In this document: piece by piece, positions 25,868 through 34,815 of the stretch
Layout of the letters: each line of letters starts with the position of its first letter
How positions within the stretch are numbered: position 1 is the first letter of the stretch
Source of the DNA: Pseudaquabacterium pictum
Lineage (GTDB): Bacteria > Pseudomonadota > Gammaproteobacteria > Burkholderiales > Burkholderiaceae_C
Direction: 5' to 3'
Assembly: GCF_005403045.1 (NCBI RefSeq)
Contig: NZ_BJCL01000006.1
Coordinates: forward strand, 248,001 to 312,000
DNA length: 64,000 bases
Notes under the pieces: model-generated
What the model saw: only the letters and a program-made list of their open reading frames with translations
What the model was told of the DNA's origin: nothing
The model's database searches: none
Program-made: the position numbers and the translations under genes

Positions 25868-26338
25868 ATGCCCATCCGTCTGCCCATGCTGGCGCTGGCC
25901 GCCCTGCTGGCGCTGCCCAGCGCCCACGCGATCAACGCCAGGTACGCCGAGCAGCTGGAGAAGTCCGGCTGCACCCAGGTGACCGAGGCCCAGGGCTGCG
26001 ACATCCGGAAGTCGCGTGCCGACAATGCCAAGGCCGGCTTCGCGGTGACGCCCGCGCCGGTGCCCAAGCCCGCGGGCAAGTCGGCAGCGGCCACGCCTTA
26101 CGCCGGCCAATGGGTGGCCAAGTCGGACACGGGCGCCACCGTGGCAACGATCCGCATCGACGCCAGGGAGCAGGTCTGGGTCGACGGCAAGCAGGTCAAG
26201 GCCAGGCGCAGCGATGGCGGGCTGGTCTTCAAGGCCGGCACCATCACCTACCGCATCCAGGGCGACCGACGCCTGCAGGGCGAGGATGTCTGGAACGACT
26301 TCGATGCCAAGACCCAGGGGCCGATCGTCGCCCGGTGA
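25868..26338 (+). CDS. Small secreted protein, unknown function
   Basis: A 156-residue exported protein with a signal peptide (MPIRLPMLALAALLALPSAHA, cleavage after AHA). The mature part has two cysteines close together (KSGCTQVTEAQGCDIRKSRA), which may form a disulphide, then a beta-rich tail with QWVAKSDTGATVATIRID and VFKAGTITYRIQGDRRLQ. I do not recognise the family. It stands alone between divergent sbtA and the sigma factor gene. The start at 25868 was chosen for the signal peptide. Confidence 0.7.
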   Translation: MPIRLPMLALAALLALPSAHAINARYAEQLEKSGCTQVTEAQGCDIRKSRADNAKAGFAVTPAPVPKPAGKSAAATPYAGQWVAKSDTGATVATIRIDAREQVWVDGKQVKARRSDGGLVFKAGTITYRIQGDRRLQGEDVWNDFDAKTQGPIVAR

Positions 26339-26568
26339 CCGGGCCCACCCGGCGCGGCCCGGGCCTGACTGTCAACCCGGGGAGGGCGGCCGCGCGCGCG
26401 CCGCACTGGACCGGACTTCAACCACCTGGAGGCGTGCCGTGCAACCGTCCCCATCCGGCCAACGGATGACCATCGTGCGGGGCGGCCCGGGGCCGGTCGC
26501 GCTGGCGGCGGGTGTCCAGCCGTGCTGCCATAGCGCCTCGCAGTCGGCGGACCTGCTGCAGCACCGAC

Positions 26569-27816
26569 ATGCGCGCTGCTGAAGGGCCGGACCCGTCCGG
26601 CGCGGTCCAGGCCCGGATCGACAGCCTCTACCGCCAGGACGGGCGCCGGGTCTTCGCCGCCCTGGTGCGGCTGCTGGGCAGCTTCGACCTGGCCGAGGAG
26701 GCGCTGCACGATGCCTTCCTGGCCGCCGCCGCCCAGTGGCCGCAGCAGGGGGTGCCGGCCAACCCGGTGGCCTGGCTGGTGTCGGCCGGGCGTTTCCAGG
26801 CGATCGACCGGCTGCGGCGCGACCGGCGGTTCCGGCCCTGGGATGCCGCGCTGGACGACACCCTGGCCGACCCGGCGCCCGGCTGGGAGCAGCAGCAGGA
26901 TGCCCGGGCCGAGATCGCCGACGACCGGCTGCGCCTGGTCTTCACCTGCTGCCACCCCAGCCTGTCGGAGGAGGCCCGCATCGCGCTGACGCTGCGCGAG
27001 GTCTGCGGCCTGGCCACCGAGGCGGTGGCCGCGGCCTTCCTGGTGCCCACCCCCACGCTGGCCCAACGCATCGTGCGGGCCAAGGGCAAGATCGCCGCCG
27101 CGCGCATCCCCTACGAGGTGCCAGGCCCGGCCGAACTTCCGGCCCGGCTGGCCAGCGTGCTGCGCGTCGTCTACCTGGTGTTCAACGAGGGCCATGCGGC
27201 GCTGGCCGCCGGCCTGTCGGACGAAGCCATCCGCCTGGCCCGGCTGCTGCAGCAGTTGCAGCCCGGCCCCGAGGTCCAGGGGCTGCTGGCGCTGCTGCTG
27301 CTGACCGATGCCCGCCGCGCCGCCCGCCGCAATGCCGCCGGCGATCTGGTCCCGCTGGACCGGCAGGACCGGCGCCTGTGGGATGCCGCGCTGATCGCCG
27401 AAGGCTGCACGCTGGCCGAGGCCGCGCTGCGCCAGCCCGGTTTCGGCGCCTATGCGCTGCAGGCGGCGATCGCCGCCGTGCATGCCGAGGCGGCCGATGC
27501 TGCAGCCACCGACTGGCCGCAGATCATCGGCCTGTACGACGCGCTGCTGCGGCTGGAGCCCAGCCCGGTGATCGCGCTCAACCGCGCGGTGGCGGTGGCC
27601 ATGCGCGACGGCCCCGAGGCCGGCCTGGCGCTGGTGCAGCCGCTGCTGCCGGCGCTGGCCGGCTATGCCGCCACGCCGGCGGTGCTGGCCGACCTGTGCC
27701 GCCGCGCCGGCCGGCTGGAGGCGGCCCGCCTGCACTACCGTGCAGCCGCCACCGCCGCCCGCCAGCCGGCCGAGCGGGACCACCTGCTGCGCCAGCTGGC
27801 GGCACTGGGTGGATGA
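26569..27816 (+). CDS. ECF sigma factor, ECF42 type, with C-terminal extension
   Basis: A 415-residue extracytoplasmic-function sigma factor. Region 2 reads RRVFAALVRLLGSFDLAEEA and NPVAWLVSAGRFQAIDRLRR; region 4 reads LTLREVCGLATEAVAAAFLV and AQRIVRAKGKIA. After this comes the ~200-residue extension (LRVVYLVFNEGHAA, VQGLLALLLLTDARRAARRN, LYDALLRLEPSPVIALNRAVA) that defines ECF41/42-like proteins and carries TPR-like helices. ECF42 factors lack anti-sigma factors and are encoded beside DGPF/YCII genes, as here. The frame stays open to 26512; ATG 26569 gives the family-like N-terminus. Confidence 0.9.
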   Translation: MRAAEGPDPSGAVQARIDSLYRQDGRRVFAALVRLLGSFDLAEEALHDAFLAAAAQWPQQGVPANPVAWLVSAGRFQAIDRLRRDRRFRPWDAALDDTLADPAPGWEQQQDARAEIADDRLRLVFTCCHPSLSEEARIALTLREVCGLATEAVAAAFLVPTPTLAQRIVRAKGKIAAARIPYEVPGPAELPARLASVLRVVYLVFNEGHAALAAGLSDEAIRLARLLQQLQPGPEVQGLLALLLLTDARRAARRNAAGDLVPLDRQDRRLWDAALIAEGCTLAEAALRQPGFGAYALQAAIAAVHAEAADAAATDWPQIIGLYDALLRLEPSPVIALNRAVAVAMRDGPEAGLALVQPLLPALAGYAATPAVLADLCRRAGRLEAARLHYRAAATAARQPAERDHLLRQLAALGG

Positions 27817-27840
27817 GCCGCAGACTTTTTTCAGCGCGCC

Positions 27841-27869
27841 CGTCGAAACCGCGCACGCCCGTTCGACCA
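27841..27869 (+). promoter_or_regulatory. Candidate ECF42-dependent promoter
   Basis: CGTCGA, a 17-base spacer and CGACCA lie 50-78 bases upstream of the VOC gene, between it and the sigma factor gene. Published ECF42 targets carry TGTCGA-like -35 elements and CGA-containing -10 elements, from memory. The match is partial and the location is as expected for a sigma factor activating its own downstream operon. Confidence 0.35.
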
Positions 27870-27918
27870 GTGCAAGCCGACGCCCGCAGGCGTCCAACCA
27901 CCGCACGCAGGAGATCCC

Positions 27919-28365
27919 ATGCCCACCACCCTGACGCCATACCTCAGCTTCCGCGGCAACACCCGCGAGGTCTTCGCCTTCTATGCCCAGGCGCTGGGTG
28001 CCGAGATCCAGGCGATGCTGCGCTTTGCCGACATGCCACCGCCGCCGGCCGGTGCGAGCGGCGACGGCTGCCCACCACCGGCCGGCGACGGCATCATGCA
28101 TGCCTGCCTGGCGCTGCCCGGCGGCGCCATGCTGATGGCCGGCGACGTGCCGCCCGGCATGCCGTTCGACGGCATGCAGGGCGTGATGCTGGCGCTGCAG
28201 TACGACACCGTGGCGCAGGCCGAGCAGGCGTTTGCCGCGCTGCTGCCCGGCGGCCAGGTGACGATGCCGCTGGCGCCCGCGTTCTGGGCCCGCAGCTTCG
28301 GCATGCTGACCGACCGCTTCGGCGTCAGCTGGGCCGTCAGCGGCGAACCGTTGCCGATGCCCTGA
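27919..28365 (+). CDS. VOC-family (PhnB-like glyoxalase fold) protein
   Basis: A 148-residue glyoxalase/bleomycin-resistance-fold protein of the PhnB group: MPTTLTPYLSFRGNTREVFA at the start, FYAQALGAEI, GDVPPGMPFDGMQGVMLAL and WARSFGMLTDRFGVSWAV at the end. The subgroup often lacks metal ligands and has no known reaction. AGGAG lies seven bases before the ATG. It is the first of three short genes that follow the ECF42 sigma factor and are likely its targets. Confidence 0.9.
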   Translation: MPTTLTPYLSFRGNTREVFAFYAQALGAEIQAMLRFADMPPPPAGASGDGCPPPAGDGIMHACLALPGGAMLMAGDVPPGMPFDGMQGVMLALQYDTVAQAEQAFAALLPGGQVTMPLAPAFWARSFGMLTDRFGVSWAVSGEPLPMP

Positions 28366-28383
28366 CCCCCGATGGGAGACACC

Positions 28384-28845
28384 ATGAACGACCCCCGCGA
28401 TCTGATCCTCACCCGCGACATCGCCGCCACGCCGGCGCAGCTGTACCGCTGCTGGACCGAGCCGGCGCTGATCTGCCGTTGGTTCTGCCCGCCGCCCTGG
28501 ACGGTGCCGCATGCCGAGACCGATGTGCGGCCCGGCGGCGCCATCCTGATCACTATGCGCGGCCCCGACGGCCAGGAGATGGCCAACCCGGGCGTCTACC
28601 TGGAGGTGGTGCCGAACCGGCGGCTGGTGTCCACCGACGCCTATGTCCGCGCCTGGGAGCCGTCCGAGAAGCCCTTCATGACCCTGGTGCTGACCTTCGA
28701 CGACCTCGGCGACGGCCGCACCCGCTACACCGCGGTGGCCCGCCACTGGACGGTGGCCGACTGCGAGGCCCATGAAGCCATGGGCTTCCATGCCGGGTGG
28801 GGCATTGCCACCGACCAACTCGCCTCCCTGGCCGCCACGCTGTGA
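28384..28845 (+). CDS. SRPBCC/AHSA1-domain protein
   Basis: A 153-residue START-like (SRPBCC) protein, AHSA1/CalC subgroup. It reads ILTRDIAATPAQLYRCWTEP, WFCPPPWTVPHAETDVRPGG and YLEVVPNRRLVSTDAYVRAW, ending with a helix around GFHAGWGIATDQLASL. Such proteins bind hydrophobic ligands in a helix-grip pocket. GGGAGA precedes the ATG at 28384, five bases away; an ATG at 28372 is less likely. Its stop overlaps the following GTG start. Confidence 0.9.
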   Translation: MNDPRDLILTRDIAATPAQLYRCWTEPALICRWFCPPPWTVPHAETDVRPGGAILITMRGPDGQEMANPGVYLEVVPNRRLVSTDAYVRAWEPSEKPFMTLVLTFDDLGDGRTRYTAVARHWTVADCEAHEAMGFHAGWGIATDQLASLAATL

Positions 28846-29201
28846 AATACCTCTGCCTGGTCTACCTGGATGCGGTGCACTGGAATGCCTGCAGCGACGA
28901 CGACTGCGCCGCCTATGCCGCGCAGGTGGCCGCCAGCCAGCGCCTGCTGGCCGCCGAGCCGCTGCACGGCACCCACACCGCCACCACGGTGCGGGTGCGC
29001 AACGGCGAGGTCACGCTGTTCGACGGCCCGTTCGCCGAGACCCGCGAGATGCTGGCCGGCTTCTACCTGGTGGAGGCGCCCGACCTGAACGCCGCCATCC
29101 AGATCGCCGCCGGCATTCCGCCAGCCCGGCACGGCAGCATCGAGGTGCGGCCGGTGCGCGAACTGCAGGTGGGTGCTGCGCAGGGGGCCGATCCGGGTTG
29201 A
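28842..29201 (+). CDS. DGPF/YCII-domain protein of an ECF42 cluster
   Basis: A 119-residue YCII-like protein with the diagnostic FDGPFAETREMLAGFYLVEA and the start VKYLCLVYLDA. DGPF proteins are the regular partners of ECF42 sigma factors and are their main known targets; their biochemical role is unknown. It starts at GTG 28842, overlapping the SRPBCC stop, so the three genes are translationally linked. In most ECF42 loci the DGPF gene is next to the sigma gene; here it is last. Confidence 0.88.
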   Translation: MKYLCLVYLDAVHWNACSDDDCAAYAAQVAASQRLLAAEPLHGTHTATTVRVRNGEVTLFDGPFAETREMLAGFYLVEAPDLNAAIQIAAGIPPARHGSIEVRPVRELQVGAAQGADPG

Positions 29202-29253
29202 TGCAGCAAGCCGGCAGGCCGGCGGGGCAACCGCGGGCCGCACGGCGCCGGTG

Positions 29254-29555
29254 TCAGCGGCGTTGCATCGGTCGGGTCAGCAGATACACCAGCGGCCCGA
29301 ACGAGCCCAGCGCCAGCGTCGCGACGATCCATGGCCAGGGGTTGCGGCCGGTGGCGCGGGCGTCATGCCACAGCCACACCAGCACCAGGGCCAGCGCGAT
29401 CGCCAGATCGGCGAGCACCTGCAGGCCGGCGCTGGTCTGGAACTGCAGCTGGAAGATGCCGATGTAGCCGTACTGCCACAGCGCGACGGCGGTGAGCGCG
29501 CCGAACCCGGCCAGCACCAGCAGAACGAGCAAGCGTTGCATCGCCATCCCCGGCA

Positions 29556-29556
<1 letters not shown>
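29254..29556 (-). CDS. Small membrane protein (DUF2834-like)
   Basis: A 100-residue membrane protein with three hydrophobic segments: MQRLLVLLVLAGFGALTAVA, the stretch around VLADLAIALALVLVWLWHDA, and WIVATLALGSFGPLVYLL, ending in RPMQRR. This is like DUF2834 proteins, which have no known function. It starts at ATG 29556, overlapping by one base the stop of the c-subunit-like gene (TGATG), so translation is coupled. No further ATP synthase gene is nearby. Confidence 0.7.
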
Positions 29557-29891
<335 letters not shown>

Positions 29892-29933
29892 TCATGCTGC
29901 GCACCCTGCCTGCCCGATGAAAGGCCGCTGCCC

Positions 29934-30764
29934 ATGTCATTGATCACTGCCGCCACCACCCCGCAGCAAGGCGTTGGCGAGATCCTGCGCACCTGGCGCA
30001 GCCGCCGCCGCCGCAGCCAGATGGACCTGGCGCTGGACGTGGGCGTGTCCACCCGCCACCTCAGCTTCATCGAGACCGGCCGCGCCCGGCCCAGCCCGGC
30101 CATGCTGGAGGCCCTGGCCGGCGCGCTGCAGGTGCCGCTGCGCGAGCGCAACCAGCTGCTGCTGGCGGCAGGCTATGCGCCGCGCTATGCCGCCCGCACG
30201 CTGGACGACGCCGGCATGCGCCAGGTGCGCAGCGCGCTGGAGCGACTGTTGCGCGCCCACGAGCCCAACCCCGGCCTGGTGGTCGACCGGCAATGGAACG
30301 TGGTGATGGTCAACCGCACCGCCACCGCCCTGGCCAGCCTGCTGCCGCCCGCACTGCTGCAGCCCATGTTCAACGTCTTCCGCGCCAGCCTGCATCCCGA
30401 GGGCCTGGCCGCGCTGACCGAGAACTTCGCCGACTGGGCCGGCTACCTGCTGCAGGTGCTGCGCCGGTCCATCCTGACCAGTGGCGATGCCGGCCTGCAG
30501 CGGCTGGAGCAGGAGGTGCTGGCCTACCCCAACATCGCCGCCCTGTCCCCGCCACCGGCTGCCGATGGCACCGCTGAGCCGGCGCTGCTGGTGCCCTGCG
30601 TGCTGAGGCTGCCGCAGGGCCGGCTGTCGATGTTCACCACGCTCACCACCTTCGGCACGCCGCGCGACATCACGCTGGAAGAGCTGAGCATCGAGCTGTT
30701 CTACCCCGCCGACGACGCCAGCGAGGCCCTGCTGCGGGCGCTGCACGCCAGCCTGCCGGGCTGA
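29934..30764 (+). CDS. XRE/MmyB-like transcriptional regulator
   Basis: A 276-residue regulator: a helix-turn-helix in residues 13-70 (LRTWRSRRRRSQMDLALDVG, STRHLSFIETGRARPSPAML) followed by an MmyB-type ligand-binding domain with PGLVVDRQWNVVMVNRTATA, the Phe/Trp-rich NFADWAGYLLQVLRRS and LSMFTTLTTFGTPRDITLEE. Related proteins bind fatty acids and control small oxidoreductase genes. It is divergent from the c-subunit-like gene (138 bases between starts), so it may regulate that pair; the ligand is unknown. Confidence 0.9.
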   Translation: MSLITAATTPQQGVGEILRTWRSRRRRSQMDLALDVGVSTRHLSFIETGRARPSPAMLEALAGALQVPLRERNQLLLAAGYAPRYAARTLDDAGMRQVRSALERLLRAHEPNPGLVVDRQWNVVMVNRTATALASLLPPALLQPMFNVFRASLHPEGLAALTENFADWAGYLLQVLRRSILTSGDAGLQRLEQEVLAYPNIAALSPPPAADGTAEPALLVPCVLRLPQGRLSMFTTLTTFGTPRDITLEELSIELFYPADDASEALLRALHASLPG

Positions 30765-30843
30765 GTGGCCGTGGCCGGCCGCAGGATGCGGCCTCCACGG
30801 CCCCAGAATGCGGCCTCCACCGCCCAGCCCCAGGAGCCCGCGC

Positions 30844-31815
30844 ATGCCCGCCACCGTGTTGATCAGCGAAGTCGGCCCGCGCGACGGCCTGCAGAGCGTG
30901 GCCCGCACCCTGCCGCTGGCACACAAGCTGGCCTGGGTGACGGCCCTGCATGCGGCCGGCCTGCGCGAGATCGAGGTCGGCTCCTTCGTGCCCGCCGCGC
31001 GCCTGCCGCAGCTGGCCGACACCGCCGCGGTGGTGGACCATGCCCGCACCTTGCCAGGGCTGACCGTGGTGGCGCTGGTTCCCAACCTGCAAGGTGCGCG
31101 GGCGGCGATCGCCGCCGGCGTGCACAAGCTCACCGTGCCGGTGTCGGCCAGCGCGGCGCATTCGCTGGCCAACGTGCGCAAGACCCGCGAACAGATGGTC
31201 GACGAACTGCGCCGCATCGCGGCGCTGCGGGCCGACCTGGCGCCGCAGGTGGGGCTGGAGGTCGGCCTGTCCACCGCCTTCGGCTGCACCCTCCAGGGTC
31301 TTGTCCCGGAGGATGAGGTCATCGCCCTGGCCGAGCAGGTGGTGGCCGCCGGCGCCGATGAGGTGGGCCTGTCCGACACCACCGGCATGGCCGATCCGGC
31401 CCAGGTGCGGCGGCTGTTCCGCCGCCTGCAGGCAGCGGTGGGCCGCCACGCCGGCGCCGCCCACTTGCACAACACCCGCGGCCTGGGCCTGGCCAACTGC
31501 CTGGCGGCGTTCGATGTCGGCGTCACCAGCTTCGACAGCTCGCAGGCCGGGCTGGGCGGCTGCCCCTACGCGCCGGGCGCCTCGGGCAATGTGGTGACCG
31601 AGGACCTGGTCTTCCTGTTCGAGCGCATGGGCGTGCACACCGGCGTCGACCTGCACCGCCTGGTGGCCGCCCGCGCGGTGCTGCAGCGCGGCCTGCCCGG
31701 CGAGCCGCTGCACGGCATGGTGCCCGAGGCCGGCCTGCCGCCGGGCTTCGTCTATGCCGACGGGCGGCAGCCGGATGCCGACCCGCTGCGGGCAGCAACG
31801 GCGGGGCTGGCATGA
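30844..31815 (+). CDS. Hydroxymethylglutaryl-CoA lyase
   Basis: A 323-residue TIM-barrel lyase that cleaves HMG-CoA to acetyl-CoA and acetoacetate in leucine breakdown. Motifs in order: SEVGPRDGLQ, FVPAARLPQ (FVSP-like), ADEVGLSDTTGMADPAQV, AHLHNTRGLGLAN with the metal His-x-His and Asn, and GLGGCPYAPGASGNVVTEDL with the catalytic Cys. All catalytic residues are present. The stop overlaps the CoA-transferase start in ATGA. AGGAG precedes ATG 30844. Confidence 0.93.
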   Translation: MPATVLISEVGPRDGLQSVARTLPLAHKLAWVTALHAAGLREIEVGSFVPAARLPQLADTAAVVDHARTLPGLTVVALVPNLQGARAAIAAGVHKLTVPVSASAAHSLANVRKTREQMVDELRRIAALRADLAPQVGLEVGLSTAFGCTLQGLVPEDEVIALAEQVVAAGADEVGLSDTTGMADPAQVRRLFRRLQAAVGRHAGAAHLHNTRGLGLANCLAAFDVGVTSFDSSQAGLGGCPYAPGASGNVVTEDLVFLFERMGVHTGVDLHRLVAARAVLQRGLPGEPLHGMVPEAGLPPGFVYADGRQPDADPLRAATAGLA

Positions 31816-33056
31816 TGCTGCCGCTGGCGGGCATCCGCGTCGTCGAGTTCACCCACATGGTGATGGGCCCGACCTGCGGCATGGTGCTGGCCGACCTGGG
31901 CGCCGAGGTCATCAAGGTCGAGCCGCTGGCCGGCGACAGCACCCGCCGGCTGCTGGGCTCGGGCGCCGGCTTCTTCGGCATGTTCAACCGCAACAAGCAG
32001 AGCCTGGCGGTGGACGTGGCCGATGCCCGCGGCCGCGAGATCGTGCTGAAGCTGCTGGCCGGCGCCGACGTGTTCAGCGAGAACTTCAAGACCGGCACCA
32101 TGGACCGCCTGGGCCTGGGCGCCGAGGTGCTGCAGCGGCTGAACCCGCGGCTGATCACCGTGGCGCACAAGGGCTTCCTGCCCGGGCCCTACCAGCACCG
32201 CACCGCGCTGGACGAGGTGGTGCAGATGATGGGCGGCCTGGCCTACATGACCGGGCCCGAGGGTCGGCCGCTGCGCGCCGGCAGCAGCGTCAACGACATC
32301 ATGGGCGGCCTGTTCGGCGCCATCGGCGTGCTGGCCGCGCTGCACCAGCGCGACAAGGCCGCCGGCGGCACCGGCAGCGGCCAGGCGGTGCAGAGCGCGC
32401 TGTTCGAGAACAACGTGCTGCTGGTGGCCCAGCACATGCTGCAGGCCGCCGTCACCGGCCAGGACCCGGCGCCCATGCCCAGCCGCATCAGCGCCTGGGG
32501 GCTGTACGACGTGTTCACCGTGGCTGGTGGCACGCAGGTGTTCCTCGCCGCGGTCAGCGACACGCAGTGGGCCCTGCTGTGCGGAGAATTCGGCTGGCCC
32601 GACCTGGCCACCGACGATCGCCTGGCCAGCAACAACCACCGGGTGCGCGCCCGTGACTGGCTGCTGCCGCAGCTGCGCACCCGCTTTTCGCCGTTCACCG
32701 CGGCCGAACTGATGCAGCGCTTCGAGCGCATCGGCCTGCCGTATGCGCCGATCACCCGGCCGCAGGACCTGTTCGATGACCCGCACCTGCTGGCCACCGG
32801 CGGGCTGGCGCCGGTCACCGTGCCGGCCGATGCCAGCGGCGCCGGCCAGCCGGTCGCCACCCGCATGCCGCTGCTGCCGATCACGCTGGACGGCCAGCGC
32901 CTGCCGCTGCGCAGCCCGCCACCGGCGCTGGGCGCGCACAGCCGGGCGCTGCTGCAGCAGCTGGGCTATGCCGACGCCGCCATCGACGCGCTGGCCGCCG
33001 CCGGCGTGGTGGGTCTGCCGGCCGGTCAGACCGACGGCGCGCCGCCGGCACCCTGA
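31812..33056 (+). CDS. CaiB/BaiF-family (family III) CoA transferase
   Basis: A 414-residue family III CoA transferase. It starts MMLPLAGIRVVEFTHMVMGP and reads GADVFSENFKTGTMDRLGLG, then GFLPGPYQHRTALDEVVQMM, where the conserved Asp that forms the acyl intermediate is expected, then GQAVQSALFENNVLL. These enzymes move CoA between carboxylic acids. With the HMG-CoA lyase it forms an overlapping two-gene unit that could activate and cleave a branched hydroxy acid. Its 3' end overlaps the convergent MscS gene by 31 bases. Confidence 0.9.
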   Translation: MMLPLAGIRVVEFTHMVMGPTCGMVLADLGAEVIKVEPLAGDSTRRLLGSGAGFFGMFNRNKQSLAVDVADARGREIVLKLLAGADVFSENFKTGTMDRLGLGAEVLQRLNPRLITVAHKGFLPGPYQHRTALDEVVQMMGGLAYMTGPEGRPLRAGSSVNDIMGGLFGAIGVLAALHQRDKAAGGTGSGQAVQSALFENNVLLVAQHMLQAAVTGQDPAPMPSRISAWGLYDVFTVAGGTQVFLAAVSDTQWALLCGEFGWPDLATDDRLASNNHRVRARDWLLPQLRTRFSPFTAAELMQRFERIGLPYAPITRPQDLFDDPHLLATGGLAPVTVPADASGAGQPVATRMPLLPITLDGQRLPLRSPPPALGAHSRALLQQLGYADAAIDALAAAGVVGLPAGQTDGAPPAP

Positions 33057-34798
33057 GGCCGGGTGGGCGGCACCGGCGCAGGTGGCGCCAGATCGGGCGC
33101 CCAGCCGCCCGGCGGCACCACCTGGGCCTGCGGCGGGTCGGCCAGGTAGTGCGGGCTCATGATCTGCACGCCGTTCTCGTTGAACACGTCCTGGATGGCG
33201 CTGTGCAGCTGGCTCATGGCCTCGGCGCGGCGGCGTGGTGCGCTGCGGCTGCTGTGGGCGCACAGCCGGTATTCGACGTAGAAGTCCGACAGCGCGGTCT
33301 GCACCACATACGGTGGCGGATCGTCGGCCACGTCCGGTGCGCGGCGGGCGGCCTCCAGCAGCATGGCATGCACCTGGCGCCAGGGCGTGGCGTAGCCGAT
33401 GGTCACCGCGGTGTGCAGCACGAAGCGGCCCTCCGGCGCCAGCCGCGAGAAGTTGCGCACCGGCTGGCCGAACACCCAGGCATTGGGCAGGCTCACCTCC
33501 TCGCCCAGGCCGGTCTGCACCTTGGTGCTGAACATGCCCACGCTGCTGACCGTGCCCTCGGTGTCGCCGATCTTCACGTACTCGCCGCTGCGCAGCGTGC
33601 GGGCGTACATCAGGCTCAGGCCCGCGATGATCTGGCCGACCACGCTGGAGCCGCCCAGCGACAGCATCAGCCCCGCCAGCACCGACACGCCCTGGAAGGC
33701 CTGGCTGTTGGCGCCGGGCAGGAAGGGGTAGGCGAAGGCCAGTGCGAACAGCCAGATCACGAAGCTGCCGACGCGCCGGGTGGGGCCGGCGGTGTCGCGG
33801 TCCAGCCAGGTCATCTGCACCGTGCCGCGCTCCACCCGCCGCAGCACGTTGCCCAGCGCCTGCGCCAGCTGCCGGGCGATGAAGAAGATCAGCGCCGCCG
33901 ACAGCAGCCCCGGCACCGCGCCGGCCACCGCCAGCGCAAACTGCTGGAACAGGCCCAGCAGCCACTGGGTGGAGCGCTCGGCCCAGGGCCGGGTGTAGGC
34001 GAACTGGCCCAGCACGAAGGTGAACCACAGGTCGGCCAGCAGCAGCACCAGCAGCCAGGCCAGCAGGTTCAGGCTGCCGTGGGCGGCGCCCATCGCATGG
34101 TGGGCATAGGTGCGGGTCAGGCCGCGGTTGGCACTGGTCTCTTCCCACCGCGCCAGCCGCTGGGCGGCGTGGTCACGCAGGCGGCGCCGCAGCCACCACA
34201 CCAGGCGCAGCGCGGCCCAGGCCAGGGCGGTGGCCAGCACCGCCAGCGCCAGGCCACGGGCGATGCGGCGCAGGTCGCCGGCCTCGCGCACCTCGGCCAC
34301 GGCGGCCTGCAGCCGGGCACGCACCACCTCGGCCGCGGCGGCCAGCGGCTGACCGGGCAGGTCCAGCGCCACATCGGCCGGCAGCAGGTAGAAGACGATG
34401 CGCCCGTCCACCTGCAGCCCGGCGTTGCCGTCCTGCAGCCACAGCGTCACCTGGCCCGGCCCGTCGGCCGCCAGTGCCTGGCGCAGCAGCACCTGGGCCT
34501 GGGCGGCCCGCTCGGCCGGCGATCGGCCCAGCTGCGTGCCGCGGAACTCGACGATGCGCCGCTGGTTCAGCAGCAACGGCGCGCCGGGCGGCAGCGGGGC
34601 CTGGCTGGCGGCGGCGTCGGGTGGTGCAGTGTCCGTCCGGGCCGCTGCCGGCCGCATGGTCAGCAGCGCGGCCGCCAGCACCAGCAGGGCGGCCAGCCAG
34701 GGCAGCCAGCTGGCGGCGCGGCCGGCGCGGGGTGGGGCGGTGCGGGCAGACGGCAAGCGGCAGGCTCCGAGGCACCGGGCAGCACCCGGCGCGGCCAT
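33026..34798 (-). CDS. MscS-family mechanosensitive channel
   Basis: A 590-residue inner membrane channel. The N-terminus has a membrane segment (LPWLAALLVLAAALLTM) and a ~150-residue periplasmic part, then several membrane helices, and a MscS pore helix and beta domain (AGLMLSLGGSSVVGQIIAGL, ARTLRSGEYVKIGDTEGTV, TKVQTGLGEEVSLPNAWVFG). A C-terminal cytoplasmic part has EYRLCAHSSRSAPRRRAE. It opens under membrane tension to release solutes. The last 31 bases overlap the CoA-transferase gene on the other strand. It resembles the larger MscS-like proteins rather than E. coli MscS (286 residues). Confidence 0.9.
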   Translation of the reverse strand: MAAPGAARCLGACRLPSARTAPPRAGRAASWLPWLAALLVLAAALLTMRPAAARTDTAPPDAAASQAPLPPGAPLLLNQRRIVEFRGTQLGRSPAERAAQAQVLLRQALAADGPGQVTLWLQDGNAGLQVDGRIVFYLLPADVALDLPGQPLAAAAEVVRARLQAAVAEVREAGDLRRIARGLALAVLATALAWAALRLVWWLRRRLRDHAAQRLARWEETSANRGLTRTYAHHAMGAAHGSLNLLAWLLVLLLADLWFTFVLGQFAYTRPWAERSTQWLLGLFQQFALAVAGAVPGLLSAALIFFIARQLAQALGNVLRRVERGTVQMTWLDRDTAGPTRRVGSFVIWLFALAFAYPFLPGANSQAFQGVSVLAGLMLSLGGSSVVGQIIAGLSLMYARTLRSGEYVKIGDTEGTVSSVGMFSTKVQTGLGEEVSLPNAWVFGQPVRNFSRLAPEGRFVLHTAVTIGYATPWRQVHAMLLEAARRAPDVADDPPPYVVQTALSDFYVEYRLCAHSSRSAPRRRAEAMSQLHSAIQDVFNENGVQIMSPHYLADPPQAQVVPPGGWAPDLAPPAPVPPTRPQGAGGAPSV

Positions 34799-34815
34799 GT
34801 TAGCGGCGCCCGCGG

